Origin: an uncultured Ruminococcus sp.
GTDB lineage: Bacteria > Bacillota > Clostridia > Oscillospirales > Ruminococcaceae
Assembly (NCBI GenBank): GCA_947627175.1
Contig: CANQVA010000020.1
Coordinates: 1-35,021 of the forward strand
DNA length: 35,021 bases
Reading direction: 5' to 3'
In this document: in pieces, positions 6,777 through 18,210 of the stretch
Layout: each line of letters opens with the position of its first letter
Position numbering within the stretch: the stretch's first letter is position 1
Notes under the pieces: model-generated
Told to the model about the DNA's origin: nothing
The model's database searches: none
The model's input: only the letters and a program-made list of their open reading frames with translations
Translations under genes and position numbers: made by a program

Positions 6777-9305
6777 TTATCTTAATCCTTTGGCATATGC
6801 AAGTGTTTCAGAAATTCCCTTTACGTCAACGGCGGTCATATTTATATCGTTTTTTAGTGTTTCAATCAATTTTTCCGTTATAGGGCATACGGATTTTTTT
6901 GAAGTTATAAGATTATAGTATTTTTCAACCACTGATTTTATATCAAGTTCTTCCTGAGCAAATTTCCGTGCATTCATTCCCGTTTCGTTTCGCTCCTGTT
7001 CATTTTCCGTCAGTCTTTTAAGGGTATTGTAAATTTCGTCAGGTTCACATGATTCGCCCATCTGTTCAACAGACGGCAGCTTTATACAAGCATTATCGGG
7101 AATTTCTGAAAAACTTCCTATATCGTTTACAATAACGCATTTTCCCTTTGCAAGAATACGCATAAGACTACCGCTTGTTTCGCCGTTGTAGGGATAGCGG
7201 AGATTTATACATATATCTGTCATATCAATATATTCATTGAATTTATCAATATCTATATAACCCGTTACTGTAACGCTGTTCTGAAGATTATCATAAACAA
7301 TTGCCTGTTCAAGTTTCTGTTTTATATCTTCGGAGGGTTTTCCCGAAAGAAGAAGATGAATATTTGAATGTTCTTTTTTCAGTCTTGCAAAGGCTTTTAC
7401 AATCGGAATTATACGTTTTGTTTCATGTATCATACCGAATGCGGAAATAATAATTGTATCAGCGGAAAAACCGTTTTTCTGTTTTAATATCCTGCTGTCA
7501 GCCGGCATAAGAATTTTTGCATAGAGAGGAATGACTGTTACATTTCTTTCTATGTTTTTCATCAGTAGTTTTTTCTTTGCGTAATTGCTGTGAACAATAA
7601 TTCTGTCGGCTGAATCTGCAATATAGCTGTTGAGTTCCATATTATAAATATCGGGGAGAGCTGAACCGTTTTTAAGTGACTGAATATAATTTTCGGCTTT
7701 ATCGGCGGGCAGGTCTGTATCTATTAAGTTTTTGTAAAGCAGATAATTTCCGTTTCCCTTATTTATTGCGAGATGATAGAACGCACCGTGCATATTATAG
7801 TCATGGAGTACTACTGTTCCGCTAAATTCTTTTATATACTGATACATATAAAAATGATATGCGGAATTTCCCACCTGAAAAACAGTGTCTGCATATTGTG
7901 AACGCCTTGACGGATACGCCTTGTGACTGTATATTACTACATTCTGAGGAAATACCGACGTTGCATTATAAGTATCTTCAATGAAAACATCAATATCACA
8001 ATAACGGCAGAGTTCGTTTATTATATCTTCACTGTAGTCGGAAATTCCCGATTCTATCGGCGGCAGCGGAGTAAAGAACGCTATTTTGAGTCTTTCGGAT
8101 TTTGAAAGACTTATTTTTTTTGTCTGAATATTATTTATAAGTGATATTATATTTTTGCTTACATTTTCCCAACGGTAAAGTTCAAGGCGTTTCATGCCTT
8201 TTTCCCTGTATTCCGCAAGTATTTTTTCATCGGTCAGAATTTTTTTCATACCGTCCGCAATGCTTTTATCGCTGTCTGCGTTTACAAGAATAACAGCATC
8301 ACCGCCTATTTCTTTAAGGCTGGAATTATCGGCTGTAAGTACGGGAGTTCCGCACGCCCACGCCTCAACAATAGGAAGCCCGAAACCCTCATATTTCGAC
8401 GGGAAAGCCATAAGTGAAGCGAGATTATAAAATTCAAGAAGTTCTTCATCTGAAACAAAATTTGTAAATATGACATTGTTTCCGACGTTGCGGGAGTTTG
8501 CGACGGCTTTAAGATTTTTCAATCCGTTTTCCGAGAGTTTGCACACAACAACAAGCTGATATGAATTTTTTATATCATCGGGCATAAGACTGTATGCACG
8601 TATAAGACCGTCAATATTTTTTCGTCCGTCTTCTCCTCCCGTACACATAATAAATGATTTTGTTATGCCGAATTTGTCAAAGAGAATAGTTTTTTCGCTG
8701 TTGCTTATTTCTTTTATTCTGTACCTGTCGTCAACTGCTCCCCATATTACTTTTATATTTTCGGGACTGAAATTAAGGTATTTTATCAAGTCGTTTTTTA
8801 CGCTTTCGGAGATAACAAAAAGTTCATCTGACCATCGGAGATTTTCAATGCATTTCATATAACAGTCAAAACTGTTTTTATCGTTCAGGTATTTTTCTTT
8901 CATGATATAGGGGATTATATCATATACTGTTGTTATTACCCTGACACCCTCAAACCATTCTTTTTTATATCGTATAAAATCAGTTTCAAATGGTGATGTT
9001 ATATAGAAAATGTCAATATCATTTTCACGTATATAGCGTTTTATTATGTTGCCTGTAACTTCACTGTATTCATCGTTGCGGATAAGGAAATTATTTTTTC
9101 CTGTGTATATAAAATCCTCAGTGAAGTTGTCATTTTTTATCACGGGGGAAAGTTTAAAATCACTGTCAATCATATTAAGAAAAAAATATTTATTATCATG
9201 GTCATTGTTTATCATTGATGTAAACTGATTCAGAGTATAGTTGCCGATACCCCTGTTTCTGCTCATATATCCGAGTATCGCATAAGAATCAAATGCTATA
9301 TTCAT
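6777..9305 (-). CDS. Two-domain GT4 glycosyltransferase
   Basis: An 842-residue cytoplasmic enzyme holding two GT-B (GT4) units. The N-terminal unit starts FDSYAILGYMSRNRGIGNY and carries the GT4 EX7E motif YEGFGLPIVEAWACGTP near residue 306. The second unit begins near residue 405 (KIAFFTPLPPIESGISDYS) and has NGETSGSLMRILAKGK in place of a full EX7E motif. Such fusions add successive sugars, often mannose or rhamnose, to surface polysaccharides, but donor and linkage are not readable here. It is last in the wzm-wzt-fkbM operon and overlaps the methyltransferase gene by four bases. Confidence 0.88.
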   Translation of the reverse strand: MNIAFDSYAILGYMSRNRGIGNYTLNQFTSMINNDHDNKYFFLNMIDSDFKLSPVIKNDNFTEDFIYTGKNNFLIRNDEYSEVTGNIIKRYIRENDIDIFYITSPFETDFIRYKKEWFEGVRVITTVYDIIPYIMKEKYLNDKNSFDCYMKCIENLRWSDELFVISESVKNDLIKYLNFSPENIKVIWGAVDDRYRIKEISNSEKTILFDKFGITKSFIMCTGGEDGRKNIDGLIRAYSLMPDDIKNSYQLVVVCKLSENGLKNLKAVANSRNVGNNVIFTNFVSDEELLEFYNLASLMAFPSKYEGFGLPIVEAWACGTPVLTADNSSLKEIGGDAVILVNADSDKSIADGMKKILTDEKILAEYREKGMKRLELYRWENVSKNIISLINNIQTKKISLSKSERLKIAFFTPLPPIESGISDYSEDIINELCRYCDIDVFIEDTYNATSVFPQNVVIYSHKAYPSRRSQYADTVFQVGNSAYHFYMYQYIKEFSGTVVLHDYNMHGAFYHLAINKGNGNYLLYKNLIDTDLPADKAENYIQSLKNGSALPDIYNMELNSYIADSADRIIVHSNYAKKKLLMKNIERNVTVIPLYAKILMPADSRILKQKNGFSADTIIISAFGMIHETKRIIPIVKAFARLKKEHSNIHLLLSGKPSEDIKQKLEQAIVYDNLQNSVTVTGYIDIDKFNEYIDMTDICINLRYPYNGETSGSLMRILAKGKCVIVNDIGSFSEIPDNACIKLPSVEQMGESCEPDEIYNTLKRLTENEQERNETGMNARKFAQEELDIKSVVEKYYNLITSKKSVCPITEKLIETLKNDINMTAVDVKGISETLAYAKGLR

Positions 9306-10440
9306 TTTAATTTTCCTCCCGAAACTCTTCTGTCTATAAATATTGAGTTTATACCCGTAAAAGCAAATTCTTCATAGTCATTTTTATTCATGAAGTCAAT
9401 AATTTCCTTATTTTTCTGACCGACTGTAAGACCGTTTTTATATTCAATCATTTCACATATTACAATAAGCGGACGGAATTTTTCAAAATCTGTCATTTTT
9501 AAAACTGTAAGTTCCATTCCCTCAATATCTATATTAAGTATTTCGGGAGCTTTTTCAGGGAAATATTTTTCAATAATTTCATTTATCGTTATTGAATCGA
9601 CTGAAACGGTACGTTCAATTTTAAGTGCGGGATTTTCTTTTATAAAGCCCTGCACCGCCTCATAGTCTGCCGAGGAAAGACCGTCACCGTTCAGAATATA
9701 GAAATCAAGTTTTTCGTCTGATTTTTCGGAAATACACTTGTTTATTACAATATCTTCCGGGCGTTGTTCTGAGAGTTCTTGTGCAAGTTCGGGGTTAGCC
9801 TCAATAAGTACACCCCTTGCACCTTTTTTATAAAAGTCATAAGTATTGCTGAGGTGAACAGCATGATTTGCACCTAAGTCAAGATATTTACATTCTTTTA
9901 TATTTATTTTAAGAATACTGAAAATATATTTTATAATATTATCTTCACCCGACTGTGAAAATGAAAATTTCACTTCTTCCTTTTCATTCTCTTTCATAAT
10001 CAGCGAATTTTTTTTAAGGAAATCAATTTCACCGCAGAGTTTTTCAATACGGCTGTTCATATCCTGAATTGTTTTTTCAAGTTTTTCTGTTTCTTTAAGT
10101 CTTAACCACAATTCATTTATTTCGCTGTTGACTTCTGTTGAAAAAATATTGTTTGCTGAATTATATTCTGTCTGTTGTATCATGCACGGTTCAACAAACC
10201 AAAAAGTAAGACGGCGTATAAGCCTTTTAAAAAGTCGTATAATTTTTTCGCCCGTTCCGTTGGCGGATATCTGACGATATGAACGGTTTACATATGTTCT
10301 GTTCATTATGCTTAGTGAGTCAAGCATTTTAATATTTATATCATCCGAAAAAGAACGGCTGTTTTTTTCTGTGATGTTTTCGGAAAGTTTTGACATAATT
10401 ATTTCCGATTCAAGTTTATCATATTCTATACTCAATTTTT

Positions 10441-10453
<13 letters not shown>
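9302..10453 (-). CDS. FkbM-family methyltransferase with coiled-coil N-terminus
   Basis: A 383-residue protein. The C-terminal ~220 residues form an FkbM SAM-dependent methyltransferase: SQSGED, the glycine-rich KYLDLGANHAVHLSN loop, GVLIEANPEL for SAM ribose binding, and LNIDIEGMELTVLK. The N-terminal half contains a basic amphipathic stretch (RLFKRLIRRLTFWFVEP) and a predicted coiled coil (residues ~125-155), perhaps for membrane or partner contact. FkbM enzymes O-methylate sugars; in an ABC glycan export operon a chain-modifying or capping role is plausible (inference). It overlaps both neighbours, so translational coupling is likely. Confidence 0.87.
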
Positions 10454-11717
<1,264 letters not shown>

Positions 11718-11718
<1 letters not shown>

Positions 11719-12494
11719 TATAATTCCTCCGCAAAGTGACGCTGTAATTTAAGAAAAAGAAAATGCCCGGAAATAAGAAATACAATTCCGAGTATGAATG
11801 ACGACAACAGAGCCGAAAGTTGCGGAACGGTTTTATAATACAACACGTCCCTGTAACAGCCTATAATATGTGTCATCGGATTGAGATTGAACAACGGAAG
11901 AAGTTTTTCGGGGACTATTGATTTATCGTACATAATCGGTGTCATGTACATCCATGCCATTGTTACTATTCCGAGAATATGCTCCAAATCCCTGAAATAA
12001 ACGGTAACAGCCGAGGCGATTAGTGCCGTTCCGAGGGCAAGCATATATTCAACAATCATTATCACCGGCAGACAAAGTACGGCAAGAAAATTTATTCCCG
12101 CTCCCGAAAAAATAATTACAATAAATACAACTATAAAACTTAACAGCATATTTACAAAACTGCTTGTAACGTATGAAATGGGTATTACCTGACGAGGAAA
12201 ATATATTTTTTTAACAAGGTCTTTCTGTGCGACTATTGAGGCAGAACCTCCTGTGAGAGATGCGGAAAAGAAAATCCACGGAATAAGTGCGACAAAAAGA
12301 TATAGATAATAGCGTTCTATATTTGTTTTCAGTATAAGACTGAAAACAACAGTATATACTACAAGCTGAAGCAGGGGGTTTATAAAAGTCCACATAAAAC
12401 CAAGTACAGAGCCTTTATAACGTCCACGCAGGTCTTTTTTTACAAGACTGAAAACCATTTGTCTGTAATCATATATTTCTTTAAGTGTTTTCAT
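11718..12494 (-). CDS. wzm: Polysaccharide ABC-2 transporter permease (Wzm-like)
   Basis: A 258-residue integral membrane protein of the ABC-2 (Wzm/TagG/RfbD) family. The N-terminus KEIYDYRQMVFSLVKKDLRGRYKGSVLGFMW is the typical amphipathic interface region, followed by about six hydrophobic segments, with PRQVIPISYV and NLNPMTHIIGCYRD characteristic of polysaccharide exporters. With the ATPase just downstream it would move an undecaprenyl-linked glycan across the membrane. First gene of a four-gene operon with its own promoter. Confidence 0.93.
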
Positions 12495-12523
12495 TTAACT
12501 CTCCTTGAAAAATTATCAACAAC

Positions 12524-12552
12524 ATTATATCATGTCAAATGTTTTATGTCAA
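12524..12552 (-). promoter_or_regulatory. Promoter of the glycan export operon
   Basis: Minus-strand TTGACA (12552-12547), 17-base spacer, TATAAT (12529-12524). A second TTGACA lies inside the spacer. Confidence 0.85.
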
Positions 12553-12616
12553 TCATAATTTTCTGTACTGTTTTTATTTTTATGTAAATCGTTTAATTCT
12601 ATTCACGAATCATTCC

Positions 12617-12642
12617 AAAAAAAGGACGGTAATTAACCGTCC
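12617..12642 (-). terminator. Terminator overlapping the stop codon of the zinc-ribbon gene
   Basis: On the minus strand GGACGGT (12642-12636) pairs with ACCGTCC (12630-12624), followed by a seven-T run. The TAA stop (12635-12633) lies in the hairpin loop, so the last codons form the upstream arm. Confidence 0.85.
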
Positions 12643-14171
12643 CTGTTTTTTCTTTCGTGTCTGACTATAAGCTTTTTTATAAGACCGAAAATAATTCCTG
12701 CAATAAGTTCAAAACCGCCCGTTATAAGTATAAAGAGATTAAACTCTGTAAGGAGTTTTGAACCGAGATAGAAAACAATATGACTTGTCTGACTGTATAC
12801 AACAGGCGGAACAAGAGTTGATGTAATGCCCACTAAAAGACATATTATTCCGCTTGTCATGAAAACGCCCTTATAAAATCCGGTCAGATGACGTCCACGC
12901 TTGTCCACTATAACGGCAGTCCATATCATCAGCACAACAACTACAGCAAGTAGAATACCAAGAGTTACAAAAGAAAAAATATAGCTTGTTATTCCGAAAT
13001 CAAAACCTGTTTTTCTTTTCCATTCGTCAGGTGAAAGAAGTGTATCGGCTTCACCGTCTGTTAAATTATATATCATTGATGAAAAGTCATTTCTTGTGAG
13101 ATTATTATAACCCGACCTGTTGAAAAGATTTTCGGCAACATCTTCACTTGTAAGAGAAGGCTTTTTTCCGCCGTTAAGTATATAGTCGGCATATATTGAG
13201 ACATTTTCCCCGACATAGTCTGTCAGATTCAGATTAAGCAGAAAATTCCTGAAATCGTTTTCATCTGCATTTTTATTTGTAATTCTGTAGAAATCTGTCT
13301 TTTCATACAGATATTCATTTACATCAAGATTATCATCACATTCGGCTTCAAGAATTTTTTCCGTGTCAAGACTTTTTATACTTTTTTCAAGGACTGTACC
13401 CGAAAATCCGAGTTTTATACAGAAGAGCAGGCTAAGAAGAGTAAGAAATATAATTGTAAAAAATGTAACAATTCCCGCACCGAAAAGCCTCAGAAAACCT
13501 ACTTTTACCGGTCTGTACTCCTGAAAAACAGGCTGCGGCGGCGGATAAGGAGTATTTCCGACATATTCCGGAAAATCTTCGGGCGGTGCATCATACGGAG
13601 GGGGGAACGGTTCTCTGTATTCATCGTCATAATAATTATCATCGTAATTATTATTATTATTATTATCTATCGGAATATATTGTGTATTCTGATTATCGTC
13701 AAATTGTCCCGAATGATTTTCTTTAATATTTTCGTCATGTTTTTCAACGTTCTTTTTAAGAACCATTTTCGGCATACTCTCTTTATGTTCTTCATTGTTG
13801 TATTCGTCAATTGTCTTCTGAATCTCTTCAACACTTTCCTGTTTAGGTTCAGGGTTTATATGGCTTATTGGTTCGGTACTGCCGAAAAAATTTTCCGTTT
13901 CGTTTTCGGGAACGGTTTCAGAAACGGAATCATCTTTCGGAGAAAATTCTGTCTGTTGATTACTTTCGGGCGTGTACAGTGAATCCGATAAATCAGAATT
14001 TTCATTTTCCTGATTTTTTTCGTCAGTGTTATTGTCGGACGGTTTGGCAAGAGATACTTTTTCTTTATCTGAAGAAATACTGTCTATAGCAATACGATTT
14101 ATTTTTGCACCACATTCAGAACAGAAAAGCGAATCATCATCAATTTTTTTTCCGCATGAATTACAAAACAT
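12633..14171 (-). CDS. Zinc-ribbon membrane protein of unknown function
   Basis: A 512-residue protein starting with a zinc ribbon, CNSCGKKIDDDSLFCSECG (Cys3, 6, 17, 20). Residues ~30-220 are acidic and low-complexity, with an Asn/Asp/Tyr-rich stretch coded by a second ATT-type repeat (13646-13667) and a Pro-rich part. A transmembrane helix near 226-250 is followed by a predicted outside domain (~255-385), then three more hydrophobic segments (~392-418, 431-455, 474-500). The layout suggests a cytoplasmic sensing or scaffolding tail on a small membrane domain; the function is not known. Single gene with its own promoter and terminator. Confidence 0.8.
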   Translation of the reverse strand: MFCNSCGKKIDDDSLFCSECGAKINRIAIDSISSDKEKVSLAKPSDNNTDEKNQENENSDLSDSLYTPESNQQTEFSPKDDSVSETVPENETENFFGSTEPISHINPEPKQESVEEIQKTIDEYNNEEHKESMPKMVLKKNVEKHDENIKENHSGQFDDNQNTQYIPIDNNNNNNYDDNYYDDEYREPFPPPYDAPPEDFPEYVGNTPYPPPQPVFQEYRPVKVGFLRLFGAGIVTFFTIIFLTLLSLLFCIKLGFSGTVLEKSIKSLDTEKILEAECDDNLDVNEYLYEKTDFYRITNKNADENDFRNFLLNLNLTDYVGENVSIYADYILNGGKKPSLTSEDVAENLFNRSGYNNLTRNDFSSMIYNLTDGEADTLLSPDEWKRKTGFDFGITSYIFSFVTLGILLAVVVVLMIWTAVIVDKRGRHLTGFYKGVFMTSGIICLLVGITSTLVPPVVYSQTSHIVFYLGSKLLTEFNLFILITGGFELIAGIIFGLIKKLIVRHERKNRDG

Positions 14172-14211
14172 AACAATTCCCCCTGAATAAATTTCATATT
14201 ATTATTTTACC

Positions 14212-14240
14212 ATTATACAACATTAAATTTTCTATGTCAA
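14212..14240 (-). promoter_or_regulatory. Promoter of the zinc-ribbon gene
   Basis: Minus-strand TTGACA (14240-14235), 17-base spacer, TATAAT (14217-14212). Confidence 0.85.
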
Positions 14241-14373
14241 TAATTATTTATGTTTTGTAGGTGAAAATCGTGCGATAAGTTTATTTTATTCAGATATCGG
14301 AATAAAAAATGCACAATTTTATATATCTTAAAAAAATTTTTTTATAAAATTTCACTGAATATTCATGTTTTTA

Positions 14374-14402
14374 TTGATTTTACGATAATAAAGTGATATT
14401 AT
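14374..14402 (+). promoter_or_regulatory. Promoter of the ilvB operon
   Basis: TTGATT (14374-14379), 17-base spacer and TATTAT (14397-14402) place the start near 14409, about 29 bases before the leader peptide. Confidence 0.65.
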
Positions 14403-14437
14403 ATTATTTGAAGAGTATTCGGGAGGTTGAACGAAAA

Positions 14438-14545
14438 ATGAACGCTGTTTTTATTTTTTCCGGCATAGTCATTATTAACGGCACAGTCCTTAGTGGCTTG
14501 TGTCCTTATTCACTCTGCCCGTTCACCGCTGAGACTTTAGCCTGA
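14438..14545 (+). CDS. Leader peptide of the ilvB operon (putative attenuator peptide)
   Basis: A 35-codon frame with GGGAGG (14421-14426) 11 bases upstream of its ATG. It is dense in branched-chain codons: the peptide contains AVFIFSGIVIINGTVLSGL, with the run Ile-Val-Ile-Ile at 14466-14477 and then Val-Leu at 14486-14491. It ends at TGA 14543-14545, before a terminator hairpin and the ilvB start. This is the organisation of classical amino acid attenuators (ivbL, ilvL and leuL in enterobacteria), in which stalling at Ile/Val/Leu codons prevents termination. No T-box sequence is seen here. Too short to be found by most gene callers. Confidence 0.75.
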   Translation: MNAVFIFSGIVIINGTVLSGLCPYSLCPFTAETLA

Positions 14546-14613
14546 TTTGATGTATTATTCAGAGCAATGAAGCTTAGTAAGAGCCTCCGGCAGAGTGTCG
14601 GAGGCTTGTTTGT
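14511..14613 (+). terminator. Attenuator: terminator hairpin with alternative antiterminator pairing
   Basis: Terminator: AGCCTCCG (14582-14589) pairs with CGGAGGCT (14599-14606), then TTGTTTGTT. Alternative: CACTCTGCC (14511-14519, inside the leader peptide frame) is perfectly complementary to GGCAGAGTG (14589-14597), which covers the terminator loop and the end of its first arm. A competing upstream hairpin is GGCACA (14480-14485) with TGTG-CC (14499-14505, one T bulged). The T-tract is interrupted by G, so termination strength is uncertain. Confidence 0.65.
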
Positions 14614-14659
14614 TAATGCATGGAATCAGAAAAAATTTAATCATAAAGGAATTGTTGAA

Positions 14660-16336
14660 ATGGAAATATCAGGAGCAAAAATTGTTGTTGAAACCTTAAT
14701 TGAACAGGGCTGTAATACCGTTTTCGGCTATCCCGGCGGACAAGTTATAAATCTTTTCGATGAGCTTTATCTCAGCCGTGACCGCATAAAACACGTTCTT
14801 ACAGCACATGAACAAGGAGCATCACACGCCGCCGACGGATACGCAAGAGCCACGGGAAAAGTCGGTGTAGTAATTGCTACTTCGGGACCCGGTGCAACTA
14901 ATCTCGTTACAGGAATAGCTACTGCTTATCTTGATTCTGTACCTATGGTTGCCATTACGGGAAATGTTCCGTGCAGTCTTATCGGACGTGACAGTTTTCA
15001 GGAAGTTGACATTGTGGGCGTGACGATGCCGGTTACAAAGCATAATTTTATTGTAAAGGACGTTTCAGAACTTGCCGATACTCTCCGCATGGCTTTCAAA
15101 ATTGCAAAGTCAGGAAGACCGGGGCCTGTTCTTGTTGATATTCCGAAAGATGTACAAGTTGCAAAATGTGAGTTTACACCGAAAAGTCAGCCTGTAGTGC
15201 CGTACCCTCTTAACTTTGCATCTGAAGAAAAATTAAAAGAAGTTGCTGAAATAATCAATAAAAGTGAAAGACCGTATATATATTTCGGTGGCGGTATAAT
15301 TTCGGGTAAAGCATCGGAAGAACTTATTGCTTTCGCTGAAAAAATAGACGCACCGCTCGGTTGTTCGCTTATGGGTCTTTCGGCAGTTCCGTCAGATAAT
15401 CCTCATTTTCTCGGTATGCAGGGAATGCACGGTCATTATGCCGCCTCTGTTGCTGAAGATGAATCAGATTTGGTTATTGCACTCGGTGTAAGATTTTCCG
15501 ACAGAGCAACAGGCGACAAAAAACGCTTTGCAAAGAATTTTAAAATAATTCACATTGATATTGACAGTGCGGAACTTGATAAAAATATATCTGCAAACTT
15601 TGCCATTCAGGGAGATATAAAAGATGCCATTGAACGTCTTACAGCTATGGTTGATGAAAATAAGCATGAATCATGGTCAGCACGCATTCAGGAACTCCGT
15701 GAAGAAGAAAAACGCCGTATTGAAAGTGCAAAGTCAGGCAGGGAACTTGACCCGTTTGCAATTGTTGATATTGTAAGCGAATATGAAAAAGATGCTAATA
15801 TCGTTACAGACGTAGGACAGCACCAGATGTGGACGGCACAGCGTTACCCGCTCAAAAAGCCGAGAACATTCCTTACAAGCGGTGGTCTTGGTACTATGGG
15901 GTTCGGCATGGGTGCGGCTATCGGTGCATCAGAAGCTACAGGCAGAAGGAGTATTTTATTTACAGGTGACGGAAGTTTCGGAATGAATCTTAATGAACTT
16001 GCAACTTCTGTAACTCAGAATACACCCCTTACAATTGTAATTATGAATAATGGCGTTCTTGGAATGGTTCGTCAGTGGCAGACACTTTTCTTTGACAAAC
16101 ATTATTCAAATACAACGCTTGACGGACGAAAGACAGATTTTGTAAAACTTGCTGAAGCTTTCGGTGCAAAGGGTGCAAGAGTATTTACTAAAGACGAACT
16201 CAGAAAAGCCGTTCAGGAATCGTTTGCATATAATGGTACTTTCGTTATAGATTGTGCTGTTGACTGCGATGAATTTGTACTTCCCATGTTACCGCCCGGC
16301 GGTTCAATTGATGATATTATTACAGAAATAAAGTGA
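14660..16336 (+). CDS. ilvB: Acetolactate synthase, large (catalytic) subunit
   Basis: ThDP-dependent enzyme joining two pyruvates to acetolactate, or pyruvate and 2-oxobutyrate to acetohydroxybutyrate, the shared first step for valine, leucine and isoleucine. The 558-residue length is standard. Seen: catalytic Glu51 in EQGASHAADGYARATG, the central FAD-binding-like region, and the ThDP motif GDGSFGMNLNELATSV (from residue 436) ending in NN. ATG 14660 is taken as start (AAAGGA upstream, protein begins MEISGAKIVVETL); in-frame codons back to 14567 are the attenuator RNA. The small subunit follows 10 bp downstream. Confidence 0.96.
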   Translation: MEISGAKIVVETLIEQGCNTVFGYPGGQVINLFDELYLSRDRIKHVLTAHEQGASHAADGYARATGKVGVVIATSGPGATNLVTGIATAYLDSVPMVAITGNVPCSLIGRDSFQEVDIVGVTMPVTKHNFIVKDVSELADTLRMAFKIAKSGRPGPVLVDIPKDVQVAKCEFTPKSQPVVPYPLNFASEEKLKEVAEIINKSERPYIYFGGGIISGKASEELIAFAEKIDAPLGCSLMGLSAVPSDNPHFLGMQGMHGHYAASVAEDESDLVIALGVRFSDRATGDKKRFAKNFKIIHIDIDSAELDKNISANFAIQGDIKDAIERLTAMVDENKHESWSARIQELREEEKRRIESAKSGRELDPFAIVDIVSEYEKDANIVTDVGQHQMWTAQRYPLKKPRTFLTSGGLGTMGFGMGAAIGASEATGRRSILFTGDGSFGMNLNELATSVTQNTPLTIVIMNNGVLGMVRQWQTLFFDKHYSNTTLDGRKTDFVKLAEAFGAKGARVFTKDELRKAVQESFAYNGTFVIDCAVDCDEFVLPMLPPGGSIDDIITEIK

Positions 16337-16346
16337 GGTGGAAAAA

Positions 16347-16850
16347 ATGGCTAAACAGTACATAATAGGCGTAATTGTATCAAATATTGCGGGTGTGCTT
16401 TCAAGAGTTTCGGGAATGTTCACAAGGAGAAGTTTCAACATTGATAGTCTTACAGTCGGTGAAACGGAATCAAGTGAATTTTCACGCATCACTATCGCTT
16501 TCCATGGCGATGACGAAATAAAAGACCGTATAATCAGACAGCTTGACAAACTCCATGATGTAAAAGAAGTTGAAGTGCTTGACAAGCATGAAACAGTTAT
16601 ACGTGAACTTCTTCTTATAAAAGTAAGAAACACGCCCGAAACAAGACAGGATATAATGACGGCAGTTGAAATTTTCCGTTCAAAGATTGTAGACTATTCC
16701 CCTTCTTCGCTTACTATAGAACTTACAGGCGAAACTTCAAAAATAGATGCTTTCATTGAACTTGTAAAGCCTTACGGAATTATGGAAATGTGCCGTACAG
16801 GAATTGTCGCTGTTGAACGTGGCGAACGTTGTCTTAAAACTATAAAATAA
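16347..16850 (+). CDS. ilvN: Acetolactate synthase, small (regulatory) subunit
   Basis: A 167-residue regulatory partner of IlvB that confers valine feedback control. The N-terminal ACT domain is visible (YIIGVIVSNIAGVLSRVSGMFTRRSFNIDSL), followed by the ALS small-subunit C-terminal domain (FRSKIVDYSPSSLTIELTG). The length matches the IlvN/IlvH class. ATG 16347 has GAGGTGG just upstream; the GTG at 16338 overlaps that site and is less likely. Probably co-translated with ilvB. Confidence 0.95.
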   Translation: MAKQYIIGVIVSNIAGVLSRVSGMFTRRSFNIDSLTVGETESSEFSRITIAFHGDDEIKDRIIRQLDKLHDVKEVEVLDKHETVIRELLLIKVRNTPETRQDIMTAVEIFRSKIVDYSPSSLTIELTGETSKIDAFIELVKPYGIMEMCRTGIVAVERGERCLKTIK

Positions 16851-16905
16851 CAGATTATAATTGTCCGTACAGGGCAATGTAATAAATTTATAATAAAAGG
16901 AGTAA

Positions 16906-17949
<1,044 letters not shown>

Positions 17950-17977
17950 TTTGCTTAGTAGTCGGAAATAGTCAATT

Positions 17978-18025
17978 ATGCGTGGGAAGTGACAGTTATT
18001 GTATATGATGTCACTTTTCACGCAT
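17978..18025 (+). other. Long hairpin after ilvC
   Basis: ATGCGTGGGAAGTGACA (17978-17994) pairs along all 17 positions (two G-U) with 18009-18025, around a 14-base loop; TTTT follows. It could be a weak terminator, an mRNA-stabilising stem between ilvC and ilvD, or the left part of a small mobile element whose right part is the repeat at 18094. Confidence 0.7.
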
Positions 18026-18048
18026 TTTCCTGATAAGGAGATGAATAT

Positions 18049-18079
18049 TTGTGCATAGAATAAGCATTTCGCATATAAT
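18049..18079 (+). promoter_or_regulatory. Possible internal promoter for ilvD
   Basis: A perfect TATAAT at 18074-18079 with only a poor -35 candidate (TTGTGC 18049-18054, 19-base spacer). It could give extra transcription of ilvD onwards. Confidence 0.35.
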
Positions 18080-18093
18080 AGGAATTTTCCTTA

Positions 18094-18145
18094 TTTTAAT
18101 AAAAATTTGAATATGTTTTCAGATTTTTAATGCTTTTTATAGCAT
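18094..18145 (+). repeat. 52-bp repeat, copy 2: tnpB-type right end in the ilvC-ilvD gap
   Basis: Identical over 52 bp to 296-347 next to the tnpB remnant, including the terminal ATGCT/AGCAT hairpin. No transposase gene is present here. With the long hairpin at 17978-18025 it may mark a deleted or non-autonomous (MITE-like) IS200/IS605 derivative, but a second end has not been recognised. Confidence 0.8.
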
Positions 18146-18210
18146 TGATAGAGTTCAGAGATGAACAGCGAAAAATATGATAAAAAAATTAAAAAAACAG
18201 GTGAAATATA

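Noticed and set aside
14567..14659. 31-codon N-terminal extension of ilvB
   Set aside because: The stretch forms the attenuator terminator; the protein family begins at the ATG at 14660, which has a suitable binding site.
14409..14660. T-box ahead of ilvB
   Set aside because: No TGGTACC-type T-box sequence or stem I landmarks were found, unlike the leuA leader.
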